A stretch of 21,463 nucleotides of DNA from Methanobrevibacter sp. (GCA_016838945.1 JADLKP010000014.1:1-21463); one strand, 5' to 3'; counted from the first letter of the stretch, positions 1-7,595 are shown. A program made the numbers and translations. Notes: generated from the sequence alone by a model not told the origin.

Positions 1-33
1 TAATTATTGTTAAACGAAATATAATAATTTAGA

Positions 34-110
34 ATTAATAATTAAAAATTAAAATTAATAATTAAAAATTAAAATTAATAATTAAAATTAATAATTAAAA
101 TTAATAATTA
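34..110. repeat. A/T-only tandem repeat upstream of the phosphodiesterase gene
   Basis: Two 20-bp units (ATTAATAATTAAAAATTAAA, starting at 34 and 54) are followed by about three shortened 13-bp units (ATTAATAATTAAA at 74 and 87, partial at 100). The 13-bp form is the 20-bp form with its last 7 bases missing, so the array looks like stepwise slippage. It lies before the first gene. It contains no G or C, and I see no coding potential. Confidence 0.85.
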
Positions 111-157
111 GATTAAATTAAATTATAATTAAAATTAAAAAACCAATATGTGAAATT

Positions 158-709
158 ATGTTAATTGGATTGATATCAGACACCCATATTCCAGATAGGA
201 GAGTGAAGCTTCCTCAAAAGGTATTGGAAACCTTTGAAGGAGCGGATTTGATTATTCATGCAGGAGACATAACAAGCCAAAGTGTCATTGATGAATTGGA
301 GGAGGTAGCGCCTGTCGTTGCAGTTGAAGGAAATATGGATAGAGTCCATGGAGATGTAGACTTGCCTGTTTCAAAGGTAATTGAAGCAGAAGGCCACAAA
401 ATTGGAGTTATTCATGGAGAGGTTTATCCAAGAGGGGACACACAGCAATTATATTACCATGCATTGCAGTTAGGTGTGAATATTCTTGTAAGCGGACATT
501 CACATGTTGCACAGCTTGAAAAGATAAAAGATGTCCTTTTGATAAATCCTGGAAGTCCAACAAATCCAAGATTATCAGATCCGTCCGTTGCATTGATGGA
601 AATAAATGGAAATGACATCAGCATAGAATTCATTCAAACAGGAAGACCTGTCTGTTCTGCATTGAATTTCTATGAAGAAAAGGCTAAAAAAGATAAGGAA
701 AACAAATAA
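158..709 (+). CDS. YfcE/MJ0936-family metallophosphoesterase
   Basis: A 183-residue calcineurin-like phosphoesterase of the small YfcE/MJ0936 type. These are cytosolic dinuclear-metal enzymes that hydrolyse phosphodiester bonds; the natural substrate is usually unknown. The metal-binding signature is complete: SDTH (Asp8, His10), HAGD (Asp37), GNMD (Asn59), a conserved HG (His86) and GHSH (His114, His116). The length is close to that usual for the family. The start at 158 puts SDTH at the expected very N-terminal position. The ribosome site is weak (GTGA, 7 bases before ATG). The last 15 or so residues are a Lys/Glu tail outside the catalytic core. The gene is followed after 83 bases by rlmE on the same strand, but a palindrome in the gap argues against assuming an operon. 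The family call is secure; the substrate is not predicted. Confidence 0.93.
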   Translation: MLIGLISDTHIPDRRVKLPQKVLETFEGADLIIHAGDITSQSVIDELEEVAPVVAVEGNMDRVHGDVDLPVSKVIEAEGHKIGVIHGEVYPRGDTQQLYYHALQLGVNILVSGHSHVAQLEKIKDVLLINPGSPTNPRLSDPSVALMEINGNDISIEFIQTGRPVCSALNFYEEKAKKDKENK

Positions 710-728
710 AATAAATATCCAAATATGA

Positions 729-743
729 ATTAACTGAGTTAAT
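729..743. promoter_or_regulatory. 15-bp perfect palindrome before rlmE
   Basis: ATTAACTGAGTTAAT is a perfect palindrome around a central G, in the 83-bp gap between the phosphodiesterase stop and the rlmE start. It could be an operator-like site or a weak hairpin at the end of the first transcript. Nothing else in the sequence decides between these. Confidence 0.35.
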
Positions 744-792
744 CTAATTAAATTTAATGTACTTAAAGAATTTAAATGATAGGAGGGTTAAT

Positions 793-1419
793 ATGGGAAG
801 CAGATGGCAAGTGGAAAAGAAAAATGACCCTTATTACAAAAGAGCTAAAAGTGAAGAATATCGTTCAAGAGCATCATATAAACTTAAGCAACTTGATAAA
901 AAATACAAAATCATCAAAGAAGGAGATACCGTAGTGGATTTAGGTGCCGCCCCCGGGGGATGGTCCCAAGTGGCTTTAGAAAAGGTAGGTGAAGAAGGAA
1001 TCGTTGTAGGAGTGGACTTAAACAGAATCAAACCATTCCACGAACCTAATTACTTTGGAATCAGAGGAGACTTCACAAAAGAGATCGTTCAGGAAAAGAT
1101 TATGGAACTGACCCATGGGAAGGCAAAAGTACTGATGTCAGATGCTGCACCTTCATTGACTGGAGTGAAAGACCTCGACCATTTAAGATCTGTTGACCTT
1201 GTAGAAACAGTTTTCAAGATTGCAGACAATATCCTTGAAACAGAAGGAAACCTTGTAATCAAAGCATTCCAAGGCCCAGAATACAAACGTCTTTTAGACA
1301 GCATCAAATATGATTTCAGAAAAGTGAAATCAACCAAACCTCCATCATCTAGACAGAGAAGTAAAGAAATGTATATAGTGGGTTTGGAATACAGAAAAGG
1401 ACCTAAAAAGAAAAAATAA
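793..1419 (+). CDS. rlmE: 23S rRNA 2'-O-ribose methyltransferase RlmE/FtsJ
   Basis: This is an FtsJ/RrmJ-family SAM-dependent methyltransferase. In the bacterial prototype it methylates the 2'-OH of U2552 in the A-loop of 23S rRNA, late in large-subunit assembly. The ATG at 757 would add 12 residues. I choose 793 because AGGAGGG lies 6 bases upstream and the protein then begins MGSRWQ, as is typical of archaeal homologues. From that start (208 residues) the SAM motif VVDLGAAPGGWSQVA is at 47-61. The catalytic K-D-K-E tetrad is visible as Lys30 (SYKL), Asp117 (SDAAP), Lys157 (VIKAF) and Glu192 (KEMYIV). The C-terminus is a basic tail (GPKKKK) suited to rRNA contact. The exact target nucleotide in this organism is inferred from the family. 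Confidence 0.93.
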   Translation: MGSRWQVEKKNDPYYKRAKSEEYRSRASYKLKQLDKKYKIIKEGDTVVDLGAAPGGWSQVALEKVGEEGIVVGVDLNRIKPFHEPNYFGIRGDFTKEIVQEKIMELTHGKAKVLMSDAAPSLTGVKDLDHLRSVDLVETVFKIADNILETEGNLVIKAFQGPEYKRLLDSIKYDFRKVKSTKPPSSRQRSKEMYIVGLEYRKGPKKKK

Positions 1420-1430
1420 CCTTTAAATTA

Positions 1431-1451
1431 TTCTTTTTTTTAAAAAAAAAG
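1431..1451 (+). terminator. T-tract terminator after rlmE
   Basis: About 10 bases after the rlmE stop the sequence runs into TTCTTTTTTTTT followed by a run of A. Oligo-T runs of this kind are enough for termination by archaeal RNA polymerase. The T/A symmetry could also serve the convergent gene on the other strand. Confidence 0.55.
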
Positions 1452-1474
1452 TAAATATTGCCAAAAAATAGATT

Positions 1475-1605
1475 AAAACTAAAATTAACTAATAAAACTA
1501 AAATTAACTAATAAAACTAAAATTAACTAATAAAACTAAAATTAACTAAAAATAAAACCTAAAATTAACTAATAAAACTAAAATTAATTAAAAATAAAAA
1601 CTAAA
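1475..1605. repeat. 19-bp tandem repeat array between convergent genes
   Basis: The unit AAAACTAAAATTAACTAAT repeats with exact period 19 at 1475, 1494 and 1513. The copy at 1532 is slightly altered, and degenerate copies continue to about 1605. The array fills the gap between the 3' ends of rlmE and the convergent membrane protein gene. It contains no open reading frame of note and resembles a minisatellite formed by slippage. Confidence 0.85.
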
Positions 1606-1653
1606 CAACGATAAAATTAAAAATAAAATAAAAAAAGAAGTTAAATAATACAA

Positions 1654-2085
1654 TTATATAACTGATAAACTATTATAAGCTTCATGAGCTATTTTTAAAT
1701 CTTCTCTTGCTTGTTGTAATCTTTTATCAACTTCTGAAGCAGGCTTACCCATAGACAATGCACTCTCCACATCACTTAAATCATTTTGAGCCCTTACAAG
1801 CTCTACTTGTGCATTTACATATTCTCTTTCTAAAGTGATGTTGTCCATAGCATAAATCTTATTACCTGTATCATTAAATTGAGATTCCAATGCAGTGTAA
1901 TTAGATTTCAATTCCGCTAATTGGTCATATTGAGTGCCAGATGAAATTCCCCCAGTTAAACTAGAGGAAACTACACTAAAACCAACATAAGCAACTGCAG
2001 CAACAGTAGCTATAATCATAATAACTCCTAAAACAGAAATTAGCATTGAAGTTGATTTAAATAGACCCAATCTTGATTTCTTCAT
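1654..2085 (-). CDS. Small membrane-anchored coiled-coil protein, function unknown
   Basis: A 143-residue protein that I do not recognise. A basic N-terminus (MKKSRLGLFK) is followed by one hydrophobic segment at about residues 14-40. It has the look of a signal anchor, probably leaving the rest outside the membrane. Next comes a Ser/Gly/Thr linker (41-52), then a helical region (53-143) with heptad-like spacing of Leu, Ile and Val (AELKSNYTALESQF, QVELVRAQNDLSDVESAL, RLQQAREDLKIAHEAY), which predicts a coiled coil. There is one NxT sequon in the linker-proximal part (NYT) and others at NDT and NIT. The start is supported by GGTGA 4 bases before ATG. The gene is convergent with rlmE and stands alone. 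Role as a small surface or division-associated protein is a guess only. Confidence 0.75.
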   Translation of the reverse strand: MKKSRLGLFKSTSMLISVLGVIMIIATVAAVAYVGFSVVSSSLTGGISSGTQYDQLAELKSNYTALESQFNDTGNKIYAMDNITLEREYVNAQVELVRAQNDLSDVESALSMGKPASEVDKRLQQAREDLKIAHEAYNSLSVI

Positions 2086-2303
2086 AAATTCACCATAATC
2101 TTATTAAAAAATTTAATTATTACTATTACTTTTAAAATTACACATATTTAAAATTTTCAATTAAATTGGCAAAAAATGAAATGAAATCAATAAAATAATC
2201 GCCATAAAAAACAAAACTGAACTTGAAAAATCATAACCTCTTGAAAGCCATTTTTCAAAATGAATATAGGGAAAAAATAAAAAATTTTTAAAAATTAAAT
2301 AAA

Positions 2304-2337
2304 CTTTTATACGATTAAATATAAAGAATATAATACA
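2304..2337 (+). promoter_or_regulatory. mcm promoter, probably giving a leaderless transcript
   Basis: A TATA-like element (CTTTTATAC, 2304-2312) is centred about 30 bases before the mcm ATG. Archaeal transcription starts about 25-27 bases after the TATA centre, so the predicted start falls within a few bases of the ATG. No ribosome-binding sequence precedes the gene, which agrees with a leaderless mRNA. Confidence 0.5.
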
Positions 2338-4344
2338 ATGAATTCCACTAACAAAACAAAAACATCACTTGCAAAATTTGAAGAATTCTTCTCTACAATT
2401 TACAAGGATGATGTATTTGAAATTTTAGAAAAATATCCTGATGAAAGGTCACTTACAGTCAATTACGAAGACTTGGAGAAGTTTGATCCTGATTTGGCTG
2501 ACTTATTGATAACAAAGCCTGATGAGGTTATTGCAGCTTCACAAAAGGCTATTAAAAATATCGATCCGTTGATGAAGGAAGATACTGAATTGAACATCAG
2601 ATTTGAAAATCTTACTAACAACATTCCATTAAGCGACTTATTGAGCAAATACATCGGAAGCTTTGTATCTGCTGATGGAATTGTAAGAAAAACTGATGAG
2701 ATTCGTCCACGTATTGAAACAGGAAGATTTGAATGTAGAAGCTGCATGAGAATAACTGATGTGGAACAAACCTCTGGAAACCATATTATGGAACCTTCAT
2801 TATGCAGTGAATGTGGTGGAAGATCCTTTAGATTGCTTCAAGAAGAATCCAAATATATAGATACTCAAAGTGCTAGAATGCAAGAGCCTTTGGAAAACCT
2901 ATCTGGGGGAACAGAACCAAAACAAATGCTTTTGGTTTTAGAGGATGATTTGGTAGATGAATTGAATCCTGGAGATAAAGTTAGAATCACAGGAACCCTA
3001 AAGACATTTAGGGAAGAGAGAAGTGGAAAATTCAAAAACTACATCTATGTAAATCATATTGAACCATTGGAACAGGAATTTGAGGAATTGGAACTTAGTG
3101 AAGAAGATGAAGAAAAAATCTTGGAATTATCCAGAGACCATCATATACACGATAAAATCATCAATTCCACTGCACCTTCAATCAAAGGCCATAGAGATGT
3201 AAAGGAAGCTATTGCATTGCAGCTCTTCGGTGGAACAGTACAACAATTGGAAGATGGCACTCGCCTTAGAGGAGACCTTCACATCCTTATTGTCGGGGAC
3301 CCAGGTATAGGTAAATCCCAAATACTTAAATACGTTTCAAAATTAGCTCCAAGAAGTGTTTACACAAGTGGTAAAGGTACATCCGGTGCTGGGTTAACTG
3401 CTGCAGCAGTTAGAGACGAGCTTGGAGGCTGGTCTCTTGAAGCAGGTGCATTAGTACTTGGGGACCAAGGAAATGTATGTGTTGACGAATTGGATAAGAT
3501 GCGTTCAGAAGATAGATCTGCACTTCACGAAGCATTGGAACAACAAACAGTAAGTATTGCAAAAGCGGGAATCATGGCAACATTGAATACAAGATGTTCA
3601 GTGCTTGCAGCTGCAAACCCTAAATTTGGTACTTTCGACAGATACAAGACTTTAGCAAACCAAATTGACTTGCCTTCACCAATTCTTTCCCGTTTCGATT
3701 TGATATTTGTAATTGAAGACAAACCAAATGTCGAAAAGGATAGGGAATTGGCAAAGCACATTCTTACAACTCACCAATATTCCAACATAGCATATGATAT
3801 AGAGCCAGAACTCTTGAGAAAGTATATCGCTTATGCACGTAAGAATGTCCATCCAGTACTTACAGATGAAGCAACAAAAGTATTGGAAGAGTTTTATGTA
3901 TCAGTGAGAACAGGCGGTATGGAAGAGGGAACTCCTGTACCAATCACTCCAAGGCAATTGGAAGCAACAATTCGTTTAGCTGAAGCAAGTGCAAAACTTC
4001 AATTGAAAAACGAAGTGGAAGCTTCAGATGCTCATAGAGCAATCAGCTTGCAGAGAAGATGTTTAGAGAAAATCGGAATGGATCCTGACACCGGCAAAAT
4101 CGACATTGCTAGAGTTGAAGGAAGAACTCCAACATCTGAAAGAGATAAAATGCGCGTAGTGCAACAGGCAATTGAAGAATTGGAAGCAGAATTTGTTGAT
4201 GTTCCAACAAATATCCTAAAAGACCATCTTGCTGAAAACAATGACATAAGTGAAGAAAAAACAGATGAAATCTTAAAAATGCTCAAATCAAGAGGACTTA
4301 TCTACGAACCGCGTAATGGTCTTGTAAGAACATTGAAAGATTAG
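2338..4344 (+). CDS. mcm: Replicative DNA helicase MCM
   Basis: Archaeal minichromosome maintenance helicase: the homohexameric 3'-5' ATPase that unwinds DNA at the replication fork. At 668 residues it is of normal archaeal length. The N-terminal domain carries a four-cysteine zinc site (Cys133, Cys136, Cys156, Cys159) and the OB region. The AAA+ core shows Walker A GDPGIGKS (320-327), Walker B CVDELDKM (from 381), sensor-1 Asn in AANP (427) and the arginine finger SRFD (Arg452). A C-terminal winged-helix-type region follows (about 600-668). There is no ribosome site, and the start is probably leaderless. It stands upstream of aIF2-beta, nmd3 and tyrS on the same strand, but is separated by a strong terminator, so it is likely transcribed alone. 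No intein is present, although archaeal mcm genes sometimes carry one. Confidence 0.98.
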   Translation: MNSTNKTKTSLAKFEEFFSTIYKDDVFEILEKYPDERSLTVNYEDLEKFDPDLADLLITKPDEVIAASQKAIKNIDPLMKEDTELNIRFENLTNNIPLSDLLSKYIGSFVSADGIVRKTDEIRPRIETGRFECRSCMRITDVEQTSGNHIMEPSLCSECGGRSFRLLQEESKYIDTQSARMQEPLENLSGGTEPKQMLLVLEDDLVDELNPGDKVRITGTLKTFREERSGKFKNYIYVNHIEPLEQEFEELELSEEDEEKILELSRDHHIHDKIINSTAPSIKGHRDVKEAIALQLFGGTVQQLEDGTRLRGDLHILIVGDPGIGKSQILKYVSKLAPRSVYTSGKGTSGAGLTAAAVRDELGGWSLEAGALVLGDQGNVCVDELDKMRSEDRSALHEALEQQTVSIAKAGIMATLNTRCSVLAAANPKFGTFDRYKTLANQIDLPSPILSRFDLIFVIEDKPNVEKDRELAKHILTTHQYSNIAYDIEPELLRKYIAYARKNVHPVLTDEATKVLEEFYVSVRTGGMEEGTPVPITPRQLEATIRLAEASAKLQLKNEVEASDAHRAISLQRRCLEKIGMDPDTGKIDIARVEGRTPTSERDKMRVVQQAIEELEAEFVDVPTNILKDHLAENNDISEEKTDEILKMLKSRGLIYEPRNGLVRTLKD

Positions 4345-4359
4345 ATGGTCAATGACCAT
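4345..4359. repeat. Palindrome directly after the mcm stop
   Basis: ATGGTCAATGACCAT has two 7-base arms around a single A and begins at the base after the mcm stop codon. With the hairpin at 4377-4398 it forms a double stem-loop 3' end, which may protect or end the mcm transcript. Confidence 0.5.
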
Positions 4360-4376
4360 GATAAAACTAAATGATT

Positions 4377-4412
4377 ATGCTTGATCAAATTCAAGCATTT
4401 TTTTCTATTTTT
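4377..4412 (+). terminator. Hairpin plus T-tract terminator of mcm
   Basis: ATGCTTGA and TCAAGCAT form a perfect 8-bp stem with a 6-base loop (4377-4398). A T-rich tract (TTTTTTCTATTTTT) follows immediately. This is a well-formed intrinsic-type terminator 33 bases after the mcm stop. Confidence 0.75.
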
Positions 4413-4473
4413 CATTTTAAAGTTCATTTCAAATTCAAGCATTTTTTTCTATTTTTCATTTTAAAGTTCATTT
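4386..4473. repeat. Two tandem 44-bp copies of the terminator region
   Basis: The block beginning CAAATTCAAGCATTTTTTTC is present at 4386-4429 and again at 4430-4473 with exact period 44. Each copy contains the T-tract, but only the first has the complete left arm of the hairpin. A shorter third echo (TTTTAAAGTT) follows at 4471-4480. The rest of the spacer up to 4648 is A/T-rich and shows only a TATA-like ATTATACT at 4605-4612 ahead of aIF2-beta. Confidence 0.85.
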
Positions 4474-4648
4474 TAAAGTTTAACATCAAATTGATTATAT
4501 AATTCATTATATAATAAATACATTAATAAATGATAAAAAATATAATTTATATTAATATAACTCAAATACTATTTTTTAAAGAAAAAATTCATAAATTTTA
4601 TTTGATTATACTTATTAGAAATTATTTATTATTCCAAGAGGTGAAAAA

Positions 4649-5056
4649 ATGGAAGATTACGAAAACTTATTAAACAGAGCTATTGACCAATTACCTCCTG
4701 AGGTATTTGAAACAAAAAGGTTTGAACCTGTAAAGGCATACTCTGTTATTCAAGGTAATAGAACCTTTATCCAAAACTTCAAAGATGTGGCTGACTCCTT
4801 AAACAGAGACCCTCAACATGTATTGAAATATTTATTAAGAGAATTAGGTACTGCGGGTAACTTAGAGGGAGTAAGAGCAATCTTGCAAGGTAAATTCAAT
4901 CATTTTTTAATCAATGAAAGAATCGATGACTATATTGAAAAATATGTTATCTGCCACGAATGTAACAGACCAGATACTAAAATCATAAGAGAAGACAGAA
5001 TCTTTATATTAAAATGTGCAGCATGTGGTGCAAAAGCTCCACTTAAACCATTATAA
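4649..5056 (+). CDS. Translation initiation factor aIF2 subunit beta
   Basis: Beta subunit of the archaeal heterotrimeric initiation factor aIF2, which with the gamma and alpha subunits carries initiator Met-tRNA to the small ribosomal subunit as a GTP complex. The 135 residues are the usual length. The N-terminal helix contacts gamma in the family. The central fold contains the typical LLRELGTAGNLEG stretch (62-74). The C-terminal zinc ribbon has Cys102, Cys105, Cys123 and Cys126 (CHEC...CAAC) and ends KAPLKPL. The start has a clear GAGGTG ribosome site 5 bases upstream. The gene is followed by nmd3 after 104 bases containing T-rich stretches, so co-transcription is possible but not shown. 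Confidence 0.96.
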   Translation: MEDYENLLNRAIDQLPPEVFETKRFEPVKAYSVIQGNRTFIQNFKDVADSLNRDPQHVLKYLLRELGTAGNLEGVRAILQGKFNHFLINERIDDYIEKYVICHECNRPDTKIIREDRIFILKCAACGAKAPLKPL

Positions 5057-5160
5057 TATTTTTCTTCTTTTCTAAATTTTTTATTTTTTAAAAAATATAT
5101 TAGCTATTTATCCAAATTATTAATTTTTATCCAATTTTTACATTATCAGAGTGTTTTAAA

Positions 5161-6201
5161 ATGTTTTGTCCAGAATGCGGTGCAACAGATGTTGAAATGA
5201 TAGATGGAATCTGCAAAAACTGTTTTTTAAAGAAATTTCAGCTTATGGAAATTCCAGAAAATATCTCTGTAACCATCTGCAAACACTGCAATGCAAAGTT
5301 AGAGGAAGGAAAATGGAAAGATGAGTACATTCCAGAAGAGGAAATCATCTACAGAGCATTGGAGCGAAACATCACCCTTTCCGATTTGGCGGAAAACGAG
5401 GAAATTGAACTTGAAATAGACCAAATGAGAGGAACAATTGCAGAATGTTATGTTGAAGCGGTTGCAACTGTTTTAGGCGAGGAATTTGTGGAAACACACA
5501 CTCCAGATGTGAAAATCAATTACTCCGTTTGCCCTGACTGCAGCAAAAGAAATGCGGGATACTATGAAGCCGTAATTCAATTGCGTGCAGATGACAGGGA
5601 ACTTAAGGAAGAGGAAATGAAAAAGGCAGAAGAGATAATCCATAGAACCCTTGAAAAGCAATTTAAAAAGGATAAATTAGCTTACATTCCTCAAGTTGCA
5701 AAGCTTAAGGAAGGAAATGACTATTACATCGGCTCTTTAAAGACTGCAAAGAAGGTTGTTGAACATCTTAAAGAGGAATTCGGTGGAACCACAAAGGAAT
5801 CCCCAAGACTTATCAGTGAAGACAAATCCACTGGAAAAGGACTTTACAGAATCTGGATTGCATTAAGACTTCCAAAATTTGTTAAGGAGGATTTTGTAAA
5901 GTATAATGATGGAATTTATCAAATCAACGATGTTGATGGAAATAGAATCCAAGTCATAAACTTGGAAAATCAAGACAAAATAGCTTTAAAATGGAGAGAA
6001 TATGATTCTATAGAAAAGATAGAACATTTGGAAGGAATTCAAAAAGCGATCGTTACATCAAAATCTCCAAATTCCCTTCAGATTCTTGATCCTGATGATT
6101 ATAGCCCAATCGATTTGGAAATGACTGAAAAATTAGAGAAAATCAATATCGGCGAAGAGATTGATGTAATCAAAATAGATGGGAAAATCTATATCATCTA
6201 A
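5161..6201 (+). CDS. NMD3-family 60S/50S ribosome-associated protein
   Basis: Archaeal homologue of NMD3, the eukaryotic adaptor that binds the large ribosomal subunit during late assembly and export. Archaea lack the export step, so a role in 50S maturation or quality control is inferred. The 346-residue protein has the expected zinc-binding N-terminus: CPEC (3, 6), CKNC (18, 21), CKHC (40, 43), with a later CPDC (125, 128). The family hallmark GYYEAVIQLR is at 134-143. The C-terminal half (about 220-346) looks like the beta-rich eIF5A-like/SH3-like domains of the family (the KYNDGIYQINDVDGNRIQV stretch). The eukaryotic C-terminal export signals are absent, as expected. No strong ribosome site precedes the ATG. 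It sits between two other translation genes. Confidence 0.93.
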   Translation: MFCPECGATDVEMIDGICKNCFLKKFQLMEIPENISVTICKHCNAKLEEGKWKDEYIPEEEIIYRALERNITLSDLAENEEIELEIDQMRGTIAECYVEAVATVLGEEFVETHTPDVKINYSVCPDCSKRNAGYYEAVIQLRADDRELKEEEMKKAEEIIHRTLEKQFKKDKLAYIPQVAKLKEGNDYYIGSLKTAKKVVEHLKEEFGGTTKESPRLISEDKSTGKGLYRIWIALRLPKFVKEDFVKYNDGIYQINDVDGNRIQVINLENQDKIALKWREYDSIEKIEHLEGIQKAIVTSKSPNSLQILDPDDYSPIDLEMTEKLEKINIGEEIDVIKIDGKIYII

Positions 6202-6250
6202 AATTTATATAATCTAAAATTATAGAAAAATCATAATTACAATAATTATC

Positions 6251-6325
6251 TAATAACCAATTACAAAAACTAACTACAATAACCAAATACAATAACCAAT
6301 AACAATAACCAATTACAAAAACAAA
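6251..6325. repeat. 13-bp tandem repeat in the tyrS leader
   Basis: ACAATAACCAAAT, ACAATAACCAATA and ACAATAACCAATT follow one another with period 13 at 6276, 6289 and 6302. The outer segments at 6255 and 6310 share CCAATTACAAAAAC. The array ends just before the tyrS ribosome site and probably lies in the transcribed leader or the core promoter. It has almost no G, so the transcript would be unstructured. Confidence 0.8.
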
Positions 6326-6336
6326 AGTGTGATTAC

Positions 6337-7302
6337 ATGAACATTGAAGAAAAAATTGAATTAATTCAAGAAGGAACTTTAGAAATCATTGATGTAGATG
6401 AATTGAAAGAAAAGCTTGAAAAAGAGCAACCTATTGCTTATACTGGATATGAACCTTCTGGAAAAATTCATTTAGGTCATGCAGTAACAATAATGAAACT
6501 TAAACAATTACAGGATTTAGGATTTAAAATCAAAATCTTGCTTGCAGATTATCATGCTTTCTTGAATGGAAAAGGAACTGTAGAGGAAATAACCGAAACT
6601 GCAGAATACAATAAAAGATGCTTCCAAGGATTAGGGCTCGCTGATGACACCGAATACATTTTAGGCTCATCATTCCAAACCGGAAGCGACTATACAAATG
6701 ACGTTTATCAATTAGCTACTTTAACCACATTAAAAAGGGCAAAAAGAAGTATGGGCCAAGTCAGCAGACATGATGACAATCCAAAAGTGGCTAGTGTAGT
6801 TTATCCATTGATGCAAACCGCAGACATGTCCGCTTTGGAAGTTGATGTTGCATTAGGCGGTATGGAACAGAGAAAGATTCAAATGTTGGCAAGGGAAAAC
6901 TTACCTAGAATAGGAAAAGAAGCTCCTGTATGTATTCACACTCCTTTGATTCATGGTCTTGACGGTGATGACAAGATGTCTTCAAGCAAAGGAAACTACA
7001 TCGCTGTTGACGATGATGAAAAGACAATCAAGGATAAAATCAAGAAAAGCTACTGTCCTATGGGAGAAACTGAAGGAAACCCTATTTTGGAAATTGCAGA
7101 TCATTTTGTATTCACACAGCAAGACACTTTGCTTATAGAAAGACCTGAGAAATTTGGTGGAAACTTAGAACTCACTAAAGATGAGTTATACCAAATGTAC
7201 AGTGAAGAGAACTTGCACCCAATGGACTTGAAAAATGCAATTACACAATACTTAATTGATTTCTTAAAGCCAGTTAGAGACTTTATGGAGTCACAAGAAT
7301 AA
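6337..7302 (+). CDS. tyrS: Tyrosyl-tRNA synthetase (archaeal type)
   Basis: Class I aminoacyl-tRNA synthetase that charges tRNA-Tyr with tyrosine. At 321 residues it is the compact archaeal/eukaryotic form without the bacterial S4-like C-terminal domain. Visible motifs are the tyrosine pocket YTGYEPSG (35-42), the HIGH-type HLGH (45-48), the substrate-pocket stretch QTADMSALEVDVALGGMEQR (160-179) and the KMSKS-type KMSSS (213-217). The start is supported by a GTGAT ribosome site 4 bases before the ATG. It follows nmd3 on the same strand across a repeat-containing spacer. A 69-residue gene follows after 71 bases. Confidence 0.97.
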   Translation: MNIEEKIELIQEGTLEIIDVDELKEKLEKEQPIAYTGYEPSGKIHLGHAVTIMKLKQLQDLGFKIKILLADYHAFLNGKGTVEEITETAEYNKRCFQGLGLADDTEYILGSSFQTGSDYTNDVYQLATLTTLKRAKRSMGQVSRHDDNPKVASVVYPLMQTADMSALEVDVALGGMEQRKIQMLARENLPRIGKEAPVCIHTPLIHGLDGDDKMSSSKGNYIAVDDDEKTIKDKIKKSYCPMGETEGNPILEIADHFVFTQQDTLLIERPEKFGGNLELTKDELYQMYSEENLHPMDLKNAITQYLIDFLKPVRDFMESQE

Positions 7303-7373
7303 GAATAATAAAAATTAAATCTAAAAATATTATAATTATTAATTTTTAAAAAAAGATTAAAAAGAGGGATAGA

Positions 7374-7583
7374 ATGGAAGAAGAACCAACAGTATATGAA
7401 ATGAAACTTACCAATGGAATTGGAGAACAAATGCTTGCTCATGTTATTGAACAGTTCGATGTTGAACTTAAGCAAACCGAATTTGGACCAAAACTCCAAG
7501 GTACAAAAGAAGAGCTTGAAAAAGCGCAAGATTACATTGTTAAAGTAATGAAAGAAAGATTAGACGAATTAGATAAAAGATAA
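7374..7583 (+). CDS. Small acidic protein of unknown function
   Basis: A 69-residue soluble protein that I cannot assign to a family. It has a good ribosome site (GAGGGAT, 5 bases before ATG) and lies 71 bases after tyrS, so it may share its transcript. The sequence suggests a short beta-alpha-beta part (residues 5-43, including TNGIGEQMLAHVIEQFDVE and KLQGTKEEL) followed by a charged C-terminal helix (44-69, ending ERLDELDKR). There are no cysteines, membrane segments or catalytic motifs. The good ribosome site and normal codon use make it a real gene rather than a chance frame. Confidence 0.7.
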   Translation: MEEEPTVYEMKLTNGIGEQMLAHVIEQFDVELKQTEFGPKLQGTKEELEKAQDYIVKVMKERLDELDKR

Positions 7584-7595
7584 TCTAATTGACCA

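Noticed and set aside
757..792. Upstream start for rlmE at 757
   Set aside because: It would add 12 residues with no family resemblance, and the strong AGGAGGG ribosome site lies downstream of it, directly before the ATG at 793.
2338..4344. Possible intein in mcm
   Set aside because: The protein is of normal length, and the Walker A, Walker B, sensor-1 and arginine-finger motifs are uninterrupted.
7101..7529. A 142-codon minus-strand frame overlapping the tyrS 3' end and the 69-residue gene
   Set aside because: It is antisense to two well-supported genes. Its Phe/Asn/Tyr-rich composition is what an antisense reading of Lys/Glu-rich coding sequence gives.
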